This document shows positions 16,395 to 26,010 of a stretch of 64,000 bases of DNA, one piece after another. Both the position numbers and the translations under genes were made by a program. Where the stretch lies: assembly GCA_964571725.1 (NCBI GenBank), contig CAZNDB010000001.1, positions 248,001 through 312,000 of the forward strand, in the 5' to 3' direction. Position 1 is the stretch's first letter; each line of letters starts with the position of its first letter. This stretch comes from UBA1369 sp964571725. GTDB taxonomy: Bacteria > Patescibacteriota > Gracilibacteria > UBA1369. A model generated the notes under the pieces. It ran no database searches. It worked only from the letters and a program-made list of their open reading frames with translations, and was not told the origin of the DNA.

Positions 16395-17909
16395 ATGGCC
16401 GAAGAAAATCTACAACCAGACGAACAAAAGGAGCAAAAGGCCGAAGCCGGGGGGGAAGCAGTCCCGTCGGTGGTATATGAGCGGGGGACTCATAAGAATA
16501 CCCGGGAACATCAGCAGGATAACGCGGAATTCCTTAACGGGCTGGATAAAACCAAGCCTGAGGATATTCAAAAAAGTCTGGAAAGGGCGGCTGAATGGGA
16601 AAAGAAAGGGGATTTGGATTTGCTCAGAGCGGCCGGTTTATCTCTGGATCAGATTAAACAAAATCCTCTGGAAAGACACATCCGGCTGGCTTCAATGTTT
16701 TTAAAACGTGACACCAACGCTTCGGGACTGACTTTCCGCGTGGATTTTCACGGTAACGACATGGCTCAATGGGATCTGGATTTGGGAGCCGATCTATTTG
16801 CCAGTAACATTCTGGTGATTGACGTGCTTGATGAAAACGGGAAAGTAATTCACCAGGATGCCACCAGGGGAGAGGATGAGCAGGGACGGCCCGGTTTTTT
16901 TGACGCCAAAACCAAAGAAAGAGTTTATGCCCAGCAGAACCAGCAGGTCAGGATCAAGCAAACCCAGTCCAATCTGGCCCTCAAAGACCGCCGCTACGGT
17001 GAGCAGACCTATCACCACAGCCTGGCCCAGGAAATGTATGAGGTAAAAAACGCTCAAAAAACCGTCTTGAAAGACCAGGTGCGCGCGGAAGCGGCCAAGC
17101 AGAATCAGGAAGTAAAAACCGACAAATCGTTTTTCGACGTTTTTCTGGAAGATATTTTAAAAACCGTTAATTCCGGCGGATTGTTTGATGCAAAAGATCC
17201 TCTGAAAATTGACTTTTCCAAGATCGGGCAGGCTATCACCAAATTAATCGGCGAACTGGGGTTTGCAAAAATTTTCACCGATGTCCTCTCGCCGGCTTCA
17301 TCGTCCGGCAAGACATCTCCTGGCGCTCCATCGGGTTCAGCTCGGCCGGCTTCACAACCCCGCTCCAAAGCCTCTGCCGCTGAATATAAAGAATCGGCGG
17401 AAAGTAAAAAGATGCCAAACATTAACAGAAAATGGTTAATGGAAAACATCGGAACAAGCGATGCAGAAGTGCAGAAAACTTTAGTCAAAATCAATTTTAT
17501 GGGGGCCAATTTAAGGGTCAGCAAATTCATTGCTCCCTATTTGTTTCAGGTAATGGACACGGCTGAGGTACAAGGAATTAATTACCGCATCGACCCGAGA
17601 CAGACTTCCTGTCAGAAATGGCGGCCAATCACCGGAGGAGGGGCTCAGAGTATGCACAGTTGGGGAGTGGCGATTGATATCAACAGCCTGGATAATCCCT
17701 ATCAGCGCGAATTGGCCAACGACAAAGAGGGCCGTCAAAAAGTGAAAACCAATATGCCTCCGGAATTTATCGCCTTGATGCAGTCGGTCGGTTTCCGGCA
17801 TCTCTGGTGGGACCCCATGCATTTCGAACTGTTGAAAAACCCCTTCAAAAATAAAGGGGTTTTAACCAGCCCGCGCGCCAGAGCGGCGGCCGAACAATAT
17901 TTGGCATAA
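16395..17909 (+). CDS. M15-family (VanY/DacC-like) peptidase with a long N-terminal region
   Basis: The ATG at 16395 gives 504 residues; a TTG six bases earlier is less likely. The C-terminal about 170 residues are a D-Ala-D-Ala carboxypeptidase-type M15 domain. SMHSWGVAIDIN supplies the His and Asp zinc ligands, and WWDPMHFEL supplies the catalytic region and last His. Such enzymes trim peptidoglycan stem peptides. The first about 300 residues are charged, Gln/Glu/Lys-rich and unlike a known domain, with a low-complexity Ser/Pro/Ala linker around 300-335. No signal peptide is visible, so export is unexplained; it could be released by another route. Confidence 0.8.
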   Translation: MAEENLQPDEQKEQKAEAGGEAVPSVVYERGTHKNTREHQQDNAEFLNGLDKTKPEDIQKSLERAAEWEKKGDLDLLRAAGLSLDQIKQNPLERHIRLASMFLKRDTNASGLTFRVDFHGNDMAQWDLDLGADLFASNILVIDVLDENGKVIHQDATRGEDEQGRPGFFDAKTKERVYAQQNQQVRIKQTQSNLALKDRRYGEQTYHHSLAQEMYEVKNAQKTVLKDQVRAEAAKQNQEVKTDKSFFDVFLEDILKTVNSGGLFDAKDPLKIDFSKIGQAITKLIGELGFAKIFTDVLSPASSSGKTSPGAPSGSARPASQPRSKASAAEYKESAESKKMPNINRKWLMENIGTSDAEVQKTLVKINFMGANLRVSKFIAPYLFQVMDTAEVQGINYRIDPRQTSCQKWRPITGGGAQSMHSWGVAIDINSLDNPYQRELANDKEGRQKVKTNMPPEFIALMQSVGFRHLWWDPMHFELLKNPFKNKGVLTSPRARAAAEQYLA

Positions 17910-17949
17910 TGTTTCCGGCCAGAACGTCTCCAGCCAGAACGACGTTAGT

Positions 17950-20478
17950 TTAGGCTTTCTTTTTGTCGATCAGTTCTTTGGCTGCTTCCGGAGTCAAAGA
18001 TTCAGGGCGTTGTCCGCGGGGTATGGCAGCATTGATTTTTCCGTCTGTCACATAGGCGCCATATCTGCCGATTTTCGCCACAACTCCGTTTCCGAAATCC
18101 CTGACTGCGTTGTTGGCGCCTCCAGCCGCGCCGTGTTTGGCTTTGGCCGAGGGAGCTGCGCTGAGTATTCTTTGCGCGTCGGTCACCGTCAGACCCATCA
18201 CATTCTCGCCTTCCGGAATTGCTTTATTGGCCCCGTTTACCTTGAAATAGGGACCGTATGGACCTACGTCAAATATCACTTCTTCTCCCGTTTTCAGTTT
18301 CCCCAGCGATTTGGGCCAGGATAAAATCTCTTCGCATTGCGCCATGGTAACCGCATCGGCATTGAGAAATTTGGGTATAGACTTCATTTTGAAATCTTTG
18401 TTGCCTTTTTCACCTCTCTGTAGATATGGCCCAAAACGGCCAACTTTTTTGACAATGGCCAGACCGCTTTCTTTATCTGTTCCGATGGCATCGGCTTCCG
18501 GTGCGGAAGTAGACAGAATTTCCTCGGCTTTTTCCGGGGTCAGTTCCGCCGGGACGGTTTCATCTGGCAGGGGAGCCTTTTTATCGCCTTTTTCCAGATA
18601 TGGCCCGAATCTGCCAATCCTCACCTGATAATCAACTTTCTTTCCTCCTGGAGCCACCTCAATGGTACAGACTTCTTTGGCGTCAATATCCTGACTGATC
18701 AGTTTGCTTAAACCGGCATGTCCCTTGCTGCCAAAATAAAAATCATGAAGATAGGGGACCGATTTCTTTTCCCCCTCGGCAATTTTATCCAAATCCTGTT
18801 CCATTTCGGCGGTAAAAGTGTAGTCGACCAGATGTGAAAAATGCTTTTCCATCAGGGCTACCACGGCGAAGGCGATAAAGGTGGGGACCAGTGCCGCTCC
18901 CTGTTTGAAAACGTATTCTCTACGGACAATCGTGTCCATAATGGTGGCGTAAGTAGAAGGACGTCCGATACCGCGCGCCTCCAGGTCTTTGATCAGTGAA
19001 GCTTCCGTAAAGCGTGCCACCGGCTTGGTCTGATGTCCCTTTACGTCCATCTTGGAAAGGTCGGCGCGCTCTCCCTCTTTCATCTCCGGCAATATTTTTT
19101 CCTGATTTTCCAGTTCTTCTTCCGGATCATCCGAACCCTGTACGTAAGCCTTTAAAAATCCGGCAAAAACAATCTGTTTGCCGCTGGCTCCAAAGACATG
19201 TTCACCGTCGGACACTTCCACTACCGTGGACATCATTTTTGCTTCTTTCATTTGCGAGGCAATAGTTCTCTTCCAGATCAATTCGTATACATCAGCCTCC
19301 TCAGCAGTAAGTTTGCCACTCTTGGCCAGATCTTCCGGCAGACGGAAAGTGGAACCGGCGGGACGGATAGCTTCATGGGCCTCCTGGGCGTTCTTGATTT
19401 TGGAGGCGTATTGTTTGGCCTGTGCTGAAACGTAATCGGCGCCGTAAAGTTTGGTGGCCAGATTACGGGCTTCCTTCAGAGCGGACTCGGCCAGGGTGGT
19501 GGAGTCGGTTCTCATGTAAGTAATGAAACCGTGTTCATACAATTTCTGGGCAATCTGCATTGTCCGTTTGGCGGAATAATGAAGTTTGCGGGCCGCTTCC
19601 TGTTGTAAAGTGGAGGTGGTGAACGGGGCTTCCGGGTTGCGGACAAAAGGTTTTTGTTCGATCGAAGTTATCTTGAAATTATTGTCCTTGACCGCCTTGG
19701 ACAGAGCATCTGCTTCTTTCTCGTCCAGCATGACTTTATTCTTGCCTTTCAATTTACCGGTTTCAGGATCAAAGTCCTTGCCGTTGACCAGTTTTTTTCC
19801 TTTGATTGATTTTAGTTCGGCGTGAAATTTTTCTTTTCGTTCGGTTTTAAATTCGGCCAGCAAATCAAAATAATTGGCGGGAACAAATTTTAAACGTTCC
19901 CTTTCCCTTTCCACCACCAGTCTGATGGCGACCGATTGAACGCGGCCTGCCGAAAGCTTGGGGGCGATTTTTCTCCACAGAACAGGGGATACTTCATAAC
20001 CGTATAATCTGTCCAGGATGCGGCGGGTTTCCTGCGCGTGCACCAGATTGGTATCCAGATCGCGGGGATGTTTCAAAGCGTTTTGAATCGCTTCTTTGGT
20101 AATTTCATGAAAAACCAGTCTTTTTACCGGCATTTTAGGTTTCAGAATTTCCAGCAGATGCCACGAGATACTCTCTCCTTCGCGGTCTTCATCAGTTGCC
20201 AGATAGAGCGTGGTGGCGCCCTTGATGGCGTCTTTGATTTTATTCACCTGTTTTTTCTTGGCATCGGGTATTACGTAGAGCGGTTTAAAATCATTTTCCG
20301 TATCCACTCCCAATCGCGCCCATTTCTCTTTCTTATATTTTTCCGGCACTTCCTGGGCGTTACCGGGGAGGTCTCTGATATGTCCGATTGATGCTTCAAC
20401 GCGAAAATCTTTTCCCAGATACTGCGAAATAGTCTTGGCTTTGGCCGGCGACTCCACAATCACTAAATTTTTTCCCAT
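17950..20478 (-). CDS. topA: DNA topoisomerase I
   Basis: This 842-residue type IA topoisomerase begins with the TOPRIM domain (NLVIVESPAKAKTI, then LATDEDREGE for the DxD metal motif). The catalytic Tyr lies in FITYMRTDST, and LDRLYGYEVSPVLW and LSAGRVQSVA are conserved. The C-terminus has no Cys4 zinc fingers. It carries several GRFGPYLxxG-type repeats (around residues 616-640, 672-690, 755-770 and 800-815), the TopA C-terminal repeat seen in many zinc-less enzymes. It relaxes negative supercoils. It diverges from pepF with an 85-bp gap. Confidence 0.95.
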   Translation of the reverse strand: MGKNLVIVESPAKAKTISQYLGKDFRVEASIGHIRDLPGNAQEVPEKYKKEKWARLGVDTENDFKPLYVIPDAKKKQVNKIKDAIKGATTLYLATDEDREGESISWHLLEILKPKMPVKRLVFHEITKEAIQNALKHPRDLDTNLVHAQETRRILDRLYGYEVSPVLWRKIAPKLSAGRVQSVAIRLVVERERERLKFVPANYFDLLAEFKTERKEKFHAELKSIKGKKLVNGKDFDPETGKLKGKNKVMLDEKEADALSKAVKDNNFKITSIEQKPFVRNPEAPFTTSTLQQEAARKLHYSAKRTMQIAQKLYEHGFITYMRTDSTTLAESALKEARNLATKLYGADYVSAQAKQYASKIKNAQEAHEAIRPAGSTFRLPEDLAKSGKLTAEEADVYELIWKRTIASQMKEAKMMSTVVEVSDGEHVFGASGKQIVFAGFLKAYVQGSDDPEEELENQEKILPEMKEGERADLSKMDVKGHQTKPVARFTEASLIKDLEARGIGRPSTYATIMDTIVRREYVFKQGAALVPTFIAFAVVALMEKHFSHLVDYTFTAEMEQDLDKIAEGEKKSVPYLHDFYFGSKGHAGLSKLISQDIDAKEVCTIEVAPGGKKVDYQVRIGRFGPYLEKGDKKAPLPDETVPAELTPEKAEEILSTSAPEADAIGTDKESGLAIVKKVGRFGPYLQRGEKGNKDFKMKSIPKFLNADAVTMAQCEEILSWPKSLGKLKTGEEVIFDVGPYGPYFKVNGANKAIPEGENVMGLTVTDAQRILSAAPSAKAKHGAAGGANNAVRDFGNGVVAKIGRYGAYVTDGKINAAIPRGQRPESLTPEAAKELIDKKKA

Positions 20479-20563
20479 CTGTATTTATTAAGCTTAGGCT
20501 TTACATATAATACTGATGGAACCTATTATGTCAAAAAAGTAATTTGGCTTTTAAAAAATTTAA

Positions 20564-22366
20564 ATGAAAACTTCCACACCGGAAAAACACTATTTTGAGT
20601 CCCGCGCGCAGGTACCCAGGAGTCATCGCTGGAAATTGGAAAAGCTTTATAAAAACATTCCCGAATGGGAAAAATCCTTCCAGCTTACGGCTAAAAAAGT
20701 CCAGCCCCTCCTAAAATATAAAGGCAGGCTCAGGTCACCGTCCGTAATCCTGGAATACTTTCAGGCTGCCTCCACGGTTTTGCGGGCGGTAGAAAAACTT
20801 TATGTTTATGCCTCACATTTAAGCGCCGTGGATTTGTCCAATCACCAGGCCCAGATCATCACTCAGAAAGCCCAGGATTTATATTCCAAATTTTCGCAGG
20901 CCGTCTCCTTCCAGGGACCGGAGTTGACGAAACTCAGCGATACGGTTTTGAGAAAAATGGCCATATCCCCCAAATTCCATGAATTCCACCGGGAATTGAA
21001 ATTAATTATTGCCAAGAAAAAGCATATCCTCAGTGATCCTGAGGAAGCTTTGCTTTCTTCGTTTTCCAAGGTCTTTACCGGCCCGGAGGACATTTTCAGC
21101 GCCCTCGGCGACGTTGATCTTAACTTCGGGGAAGTAAAAGACGAACAGGGGAAAATGTTAAAACTAACTTCCGGCAACTTTACTGGCTTTCTGGAAAACA
21201 CTGACCGGCGAGTCCGCCGCGAGGCCTTCGAAACTCTTTATAAAGGATATGAATCCCATATCCACACATTCGCCCAGACTCTCAATCTCTGTGCCAAACA
21301 GCATCTGGTCTATGCCAAAGCCAAGAAATACCGCTCCTGTCTGCAAGCGTCTCTTTCCTCAAATCTGATTGATCCCCGTGTCTATAAAACTCTGATCAAA
21401 GAAACCCATCATTCCCTGCCGCCTCTGCATAAATATTACGCCTACCGGGCCAAACGGCTGGGCCAGAAAAAGCTCAATATGTGGGATTTGCGGGTTAATC
21501 TGCTGAACGCCAAACCTTTGAAATTTACCTATGACGAGGCTGTGGAAATCTGTCTGAAAGCACTCAAGCCTTTGGGCAGCGAGTATCTGAAAATACTGGA
21601 GGACGGTCTCAAGAACGGCTGGGTGGATAAATTTGAAAACAAAGGCAAGCGTAGCGGCGCCTTTTCGGGCGGCTGTTACGATTCCGACGCTTACATCCTG
21701 ATGAATTTTACCGGCACCCTCAATGATGTTTATACGCTAATCCATGAAGCCGGACATTCCATGCATTCCTGGCTGTCCAGACACAACCAGCCCTATGGTT
21801 TATCGGATTACGCTCTGTTCGTGGCCGAGATAGCCTCCACCGTCAATGAACGGTTGCTCACCGAATATCTGCTCAAAACCTACACCGGCAACAAGCGGGA
21901 AATAGTCATTGCTTATGAGATCGACGCCATCCGGGCGACTTATTTCCGCCAGACCCAGTTTGCCGAATTTGAACTGAACCTGCACGAAAAACTGGAAAAA
22001 GACCAACCTTTAACCGTCCAGTATTTCAATCAGGAATACGCCAGAATTAATTCTCTTTATTACGGTCCCGCCGTAGAAAAGGATCAGTACATCCAGTATG
22101 AATGGGCGCGTATACCGCATTTCTACTATAATTTTTACGTTTATCAGTATGCCACCGGCATTGCCGCCGCTTTTTATTTTGCCGACCGTATTTCCGATCC
22201 GAAAACCGGTCAGGAAGCTGCCGGAAAATATCTGGAATTTTTGAAATCCGGCGGCAACGACTTCCCGTTGTTGCAGTTAAAACGGGCCGGATTGGATTTC
22301 GTCAAACCCGATTTGTATCGTGCCGTTGCTAAAAATCTGCAAAAATGCTTAAATTTACTCAAATAA
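20564..22366 (+). CDS. pepF: Oligoendopeptidase F (M3B family)
   Basis: This 600-residue protein, the normal PepF length, has the zinc motif HEAGHSMHSW (HExxH) and the downstream Glu ligand region FVAEIASTVNE. The closing YQYATGIAAA motif also fits PepF. It cleaves peptides of about 7-17 residues in the cytoplasm. Together with pepA it points to peptide-based nutrition. It precedes an SLH-domain gene by 22 bp and may be co-transcribed with it. Confidence 0.95.
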   Translation: MKTSTPEKHYFESRAQVPRSHRWKLEKLYKNIPEWEKSFQLTAKKVQPLLKYKGRLRSPSVILEYFQAASTVLRAVEKLYVYASHLSAVDLSNHQAQIITQKAQDLYSKFSQAVSFQGPELTKLSDTVLRKMAISPKFHEFHRELKLIIAKKKHILSDPEEALLSSFSKVFTGPEDIFSALGDVDLNFGEVKDEQGKMLKLTSGNFTGFLENTDRRVRREAFETLYKGYESHIHTFAQTLNLCAKQHLVYAKAKKYRSCLQASLSSNLIDPRVYKTLIKETHHSLPPLHKYYAYRAKRLGQKKLNMWDLRVNLLNAKPLKFTYDEAVEICLKALKPLGSEYLKILEDGLKNGWVDKFENKGKRSGAFSGGCYDSDAYILMNFTGTLNDVYTLIHEAGHSMHSWLSRHNQPYGLSDYALFVAEIASTVNERLLTEYLLKTYTGNKREIVIAYEIDAIRATYFRQTQFAEFELNLHEKLEKDQPLTVQYFNQEYARINSLYYGPAVEKDQYIQYEWARIPHFYYNFYVYQYATGIAAAFYFADRISDPKTGQEAAGKYLEFLKSGGNDFPLLQLKRAGLDFVKPDLYRAVAKNLQKCLNLLK

Positions 22367-22388
22367 ATAACTCCAATAAAACAAAGTC

Positions 22389-23702
22389 ATGAATAAAAAA
22401 AATACCGTTTCCTTCATATCCGGTCTGTTTTTAGTATCGCTGGTCAACATCGGGTTGGCTTCGGCTGAACTGCCCCCGGCAATTCCCGATGAAACATCCG
22501 GCACCACTAATTACGCGGTAACCGATGAATCAATTACCACCGTCGAGATGCCTTCGGATTCTGCAGAAAGCTCCACCGACGCTTCTTTTACAATTACTTC
22601 ACCCGAGGCAGAGTCCGAACCGGCTACAACCCGGGCTTTTGAAGATTTTGACGACGTGTCGGTGGACCATCCCTATTACAACGCGATTATTGTTTTGCGT
22701 TATCAGGGTTTACTGAAGGGATATGAAGATAATACTTACAAACCCGATCAACCCCTAAACCGCGTCGAAGCGCTTAAACTGGTTTTTGAGGCAGCTGCCA
22801 TTTCCCTCAATAACGGTGTGGCCGCGGCCGATTTCTCCGATATTGAAGATATGGCCTGGTATAGCGGCTATTTAAACAAAGCGGTCTATCTGGAAGTGGT
22901 AAACGGCTATGCGGACGGCACTTTCCGTCCCACCCAGTCGGTCAATCTGGTGGAATTTCTGAAAATGCTGGAACTGGCCCAGAAAGTTGATCTTTCCAAT
23001 GTCGAGTTGGCGCAAATTCCTTATGCTGACATCATGCCCGGCCAGTGGTACTCCAAATATATCAATTACGCCAAAATAAATAATCTGTTGAAGACCGACG
23101 ACACTAACCGGGTTTTCCCCGACCAACCGCTTTCCCGCGCCCGCGCCGCCGATATCATCTATCGCTATCGCAACAAGCTGGCCCAACCGGTCGCCCCCGA
23201 CGACTCCGGCAGCGACTCTTCATCCGCCAACATCATTCCGGTGAAGGACTTTGCTCTTTATGTCAGTGCTTCCTATAAAATTGCTTTCCAGTATCCCAAG
23301 ATCTGGTTCTACAGCGCTTTCGTGGAAAAACCGGATGCCAATGACATCGCCGTGTATGGTTTCGGTCCCAAAGATTTGAGTACCAATCCGCCTTTGGTAA
23401 CATTGGAATTATTGCCGGACAGTGCAGACTTCCAGACCAATCTCACCCATAATGATTTTGCTTACTTCAGGGAAGAAGCGGCTAACGATCAGGTAAGATT
23501 GTCAGCCAAGATTAACGGCTCCACCCGTATTTACCGGATTGCCGGCCCGCACGAGCAGGAACAGAATATGCTGACTATGCTGGAATCTCTGACCACCAAC
23601 ATTGAAGGTTTGGAGAGCTATAATCCGGCGGTGAGTGCAGACGATACGAATGTCGTTGATACCGCCGCGGCAGCCGCGACGGAAACCGTGCCGGAAAATT
23701 GA
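22389..23702 (+). CDS. Secreted SLH-domain protein
   Basis: The protein has 437 residues. A signal peptide (about 1-27, ending in GLASA) is followed by a Ser/Thr/Glu-rich linker. Three SLH domains come next (about 88-140, 150-200 and 208-262), with the usual GYxDGTxxPxxxxxRxE pattern (GYEDNTYKPDQPLNRVE, GYADGTFRPTQSVN). The C-terminal about 150 residues form a separate domain (FALYVSASYKIAFQYPKIW). That domain resembles secreted PsbP-like or DUF-type modules, but I cannot name it. SLH domains normally bind secondary cell-wall polymers, so this is a surface-anchored protein. It meets the bactofilin-like gene tail to tail with a 6-bp gap. Confidence 0.87.
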   Translation: MNKKNTVSFISGLFLVSLVNIGLASAELPPAIPDETSGTTNYAVTDESITTVEMPSDSAESSTDASFTITSPEAESEPATTRAFEDFDDVSVDHPYYNAIIVLRYQGLLKGYEDNTYKPDQPLNRVEALKLVFEAAAISLNNGVAAADFSDIEDMAWYSGYLNKAVYLEVVNGYADGTFRPTQSVNLVEFLKMLELAQKVDLSNVELAQIPYADIMPGQWYSKYINYAKINNLLKTDDTNRVFPDQPLSRARAADIIYRYRNKLAQPVAPDDSGSDSSSANIIPVKDFALYVSASYKIAFQYPKIWFYSAFVEKPDANDIAVYGFGPKDLSTNPPLVTLELLPDSADFQTNLTHNDFAYFREEAANDQVRLSAKINGSTRIYRIAGPHEQEQNMLTMLESLTTNIEGLESYNPAVSADDTNVVDTAAAAATETVPEN

Positions 23703-23708
23703 AGAGGT

Positions 23709-24710
23709 CTATTTTGCTGAACGGAACGTCTGCAGATCACCGTCCATCATGGTGCCGATAGCCCAGGTGAAAAATACCAGGCCCACGGCCCATCCGACAA
23801 AAGGCAGACTGGATAAAAGAGGCAATACGGCCACTCCACCCAGACCCCAATACCAATCCAGGTCGGTATTTTGTTTGGTAATTACCTGCTTGGCCACCAT
23901 GCCTAATAAAAATCCGGCCACCACAAAAGCCAGTAAAAAATACATCAGCCACAATACCATCAGAATTCCTCCCAACAGTGCCCCTATACCCGTAAATAAA
24001 AGCAGCAGGGCGGACAACGGGAAAACAAACAAACCCAGCAAACCCAGACCAAAATGTTTCCAGAAAGTACCTCCTTTGGCTTTGGCAGTTTGCGAATACT
24101 TTTTGACAATATTGGGAAAAGCTCCCATCAAGACAGCAGCTACCAGCAGATAAACCAAAATAGTATAAATCATAGTTACCCAAAAATCGCCGGTCAGCCA
24201 GGCATTGGTGCGGTTCACAGGTCGTGCCTGTCCCTTATCCTTTTCCGGACCTTCAAAAACGGTTCTTTTGCCCATGATTACGGCGGCCGGATCAATTTTC
24301 AGTTTGTCGCTGCCGGCAATCAAATCCTTGCCGACCCTGGCATTGGGACCGTAGGTAACTTCTCCTCCGAAAGAAATCACTTCACCGCCGATTTCCGAAT
24401 TGATAAATAGAGTTCCGCCAAACACGCGAACGTCACCATCGACTTTTCCGGTGATTTTAACCGTACCGCCTGCGGCACCCAGGTCGCCCATTATATGTCC
24501 GGAAATGTCGACGTTTCCTCCGGCGACGAATAAATCACCCTGTACGTCCGCAGTGATGAAAGGGTTTCCGCTGGCAATGTATAAATTGTCCAATACCGGT
24601 TCCTTCACCATCACATTCTCCTCCGCCATGAAGACCGCGGCGTTGGTGACAAGAGGAAACAGCAGGGCAAAAAATCCGATAATACCCGCAAGAGTGTATT
24701 TACCGTGCAT
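23709..24710 (-). CDS. Bactofilin-like beta-helix protein with signal peptide and C-terminal membrane helices
   Basis: The protein has 333 residues. A signal peptide covers about 1-24 (ends VTNAA). Residues about 40-135 are a run of short repeats rich in G-D and G-G (GDLFVAGGNVDISG, GDLGAAGGTVKITG, GDVRVFGGTLFINS, GEVISFGGEV), the pattern of polymer-forming bactofilin beta-helices. The C-terminal half has about four hydrophobic helices (around 165-185, 215-235, 245-275 and 285-320). Standard bactofilins are cytoplasmic and lack both signal and membrane parts. This is a surface or membrane version seen in various bacteria as a DUF. It could act in envelope scaffolding; that is inference. Confidence 0.78.
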   Translation of the reverse strand: MHGKYTLAGIIGFFALLFPLVTNAAVFMAEENVMVKEPVLDNLYIASGNPFITADVQGDLFVAGGNVDISGHIMGDLGAAGGTVKITGKVDGDVRVFGGTLFINSEIGGEVISFGGEVTYGPNARVGKDLIAGSDKLKIDPAAVIMGKRTVFEGPEKDKGQARPVNRTNAWLTGDFWVTMIYTILVYLLVAAVLMGAFPNIVKKYSQTAKAKGGTFWKHFGLGLLGLFVFPLSALLLLFTGIGALLGGILMVLWLMYFLLAFVVAGFLLGMVAKQVITKQNTDLDWYWGLGGVAVLPLLSSLPFVGWAVGLVFFTWAIGTMMDGDLQTFRSAK

Positions 24711-24785
24711 AAGCTTTCTGTTTAATAAATATTTTAATTATTCTGGCAGATTGACTGGTTTACCGCAAACGGAAAATTTACGGTT

Positions 24786-25262
24786 TCACTTAGTCAGCAG
24801 CTGCATCAGAGCCATAATTTCATCCTGCATATCGCTGAAATCGTCCTTTTTCAGGCTGTCGATTTCCACCCATTGAAAATCGCGGGCTTCCTGATCTTCC
24901 ACTTCATCATTGCTTTTTAGTTTCAGATCAGTGGTTTTACAGTCGTAAAAAAACAAAAACGCGTGCATGGCTTCATCGGTCGGCTCATAGAAGAAAAAGT
25001 TTTCCACAGAGCTGAGACATTCCCCGATCTCCACACCGGCCAAACCTGTCTCTTCGGCGATTTCCCTCAATAAAGCTTCTTTTCTGGTTTCACCGATATT
25101 GATTCCGCCTCCCGGAAACCAAAGCTTGCCGTCGCTCGTATTGCGGCAGACACAAATTTTTCCTTCCGGATTCCGAATAATTCCATAAACGCTGGGGCGG
25201 AAACGAAATTTTTCCCGCGGTAGAGTGACCCATTCGTTGCGCTGGTTTTTACATTTAATCAT
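24786..25262 (-). CDS. Nudix hydrolase
   Basis: From the ATG at 25262 the protein has 158 residues; a longer frame upstream lies within the CYTH gene and is not used. The full Nudix box is present, G-x5-E-x7-REIAEETGL (GGINIGE ... REIAEETGL), preceded by LWFPGGG. The substrate is unknown. The start overlaps the CYTH gene end by 8 bp, so the pair is translationally coupled. That suggests linked phosphate-compound metabolism, as CYTH proteins act on triphosphates. Confidence 0.9.
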   Translation of the reverse strand: MIKCKNQRNEWVTLPREKFRFRPSVYGIIRNPEGKICVCRNTSDGKLWFPGGGINIGETRKEALLREIAEETGLAGVEIGECLSSVENFFFYEPTDEAMHAFLFFYDCKTTDLKLKSNDEVEDQEARDFQWVEIDSLKKDDFSDMQDEIMALMQLLTK

Positions 25263-25833
25263 GCTGATATTTTTTAGGCGGATTTTCAAAAGTAATTTCC
25301 GGAGTATGCATATTGATAACATCCGGAGGAATCCCCAGTTTCTTTTCATAAATTATATCCACCGATCCAAATAGTGCTTCCTCATAATTCAGCTCCAGTG
25401 CTTCAACCACAGATTTTACGTCCGCTTCACTATGTCCTTCCACTTCCACAAAAGGATCCAGTCCGGGCCAGGTGTCGATGGTGACTTCCACCCCGTTCAG
25501 CAGCCAGGCTTCGCGCCGTGTTTCCTGATAAGCTTTTTTGCGCGCTCCCAGTGCCTCCAGCAGATTAACTCCCGAAGTAAAGTCGTGAATGCGCAGCATT
25601 ACTTCTTTTTGATCTTCAATTTTACTGCCGGTAACCTGTTTCAGACTCATGGTGATCACATCGCCCTCGTCCCGCACCCGCAGCCAGCCGCCCTTTACTT
25701 CCTGGGGCGGGAAAAAGACCACCCGTCGCATCAGCGTTTCCGGCTTCAGACAGATTGCACCCAACAGCTCCAGTTTTTCGCGAACCTGGTCCGTGTCTAT
25801 ATCAATAAAGGTTGCCTCAAATTCAATATTCAT
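25255..25833 (-). CDS. CYTH-domain protein (class IV adenylate cyclase / thiamine-triphosphatase fold)
   Basis: From the ATG at 25833 the protein has 192 residues. It begins MNIEFEATFIDID, the E-x-E-x-x-F/K-type opening that defines CYTH triphosphate-tunnel enzymes (here E-F-E-A-T-F). Basic and acidic strands follow (LMRRVVFFPP, WLRVRDEGD, VEVTIDTWPGLDPFVEVEG). Members are adenylate cyclases, thiamine triphosphatases or inorganic triphosphatases. The LDPFVEVEG stretch resembles CyaB-like proteins. It is coupled to a Nudix gene. Confidence 0.85.
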   Translation of the reverse strand: MNIEFEATFIDIDTDQVREKLELLGAICLKPETLMRRVVFFPPQEVKGGWLRVRDEGDVITMSLKQVTGSKIEDQKEVMLRIHDFTSGVNLLEALGARKKAYQETRREAWLLNGVEVTIDTWPGLDPFVEVEGHSEADVKSVVEALELNYEEALFGSVDIIYEKKLGIPPDVINMHTPEITFENPPKKYQHD

Positions 25834-25907
25834 TGTTGCGTTTTGACAAACAAACATCAGGAATATAGCACAACAATTGAATGGGTTTAAAAGTGAATTC
25901 TATTAAA

Positions 25908-25983
25908 TGGTCGGAGTGGCGGGACTCGAACCCACGACCTCGTCGTCCCGAACGACGCGCGCTACCAACTGCGCTACACCCCG
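25908..25983 (-). tRNA. tRNA-Pro(CGG)
   Basis: This is a 76-nt cloverleaf with a 7-bp acceptor stem (CGGGGTG/CACTCCG, one G.U). The anticodon stem is CGTCG/CGACG around loop TTCGGGA (anticodon CGG), the T-loop is TTCGAGT, and a CCA end is encoded. It is nearly identical outside the anticodon arm to tRNA-Pro(GGG) at 27.6 kb, indicating a paralogous pair. Confidence 0.95.
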
Positions 25984-26010
25984 ACGGTTCAAAACGGAAG
26001 CGAGCAGATA

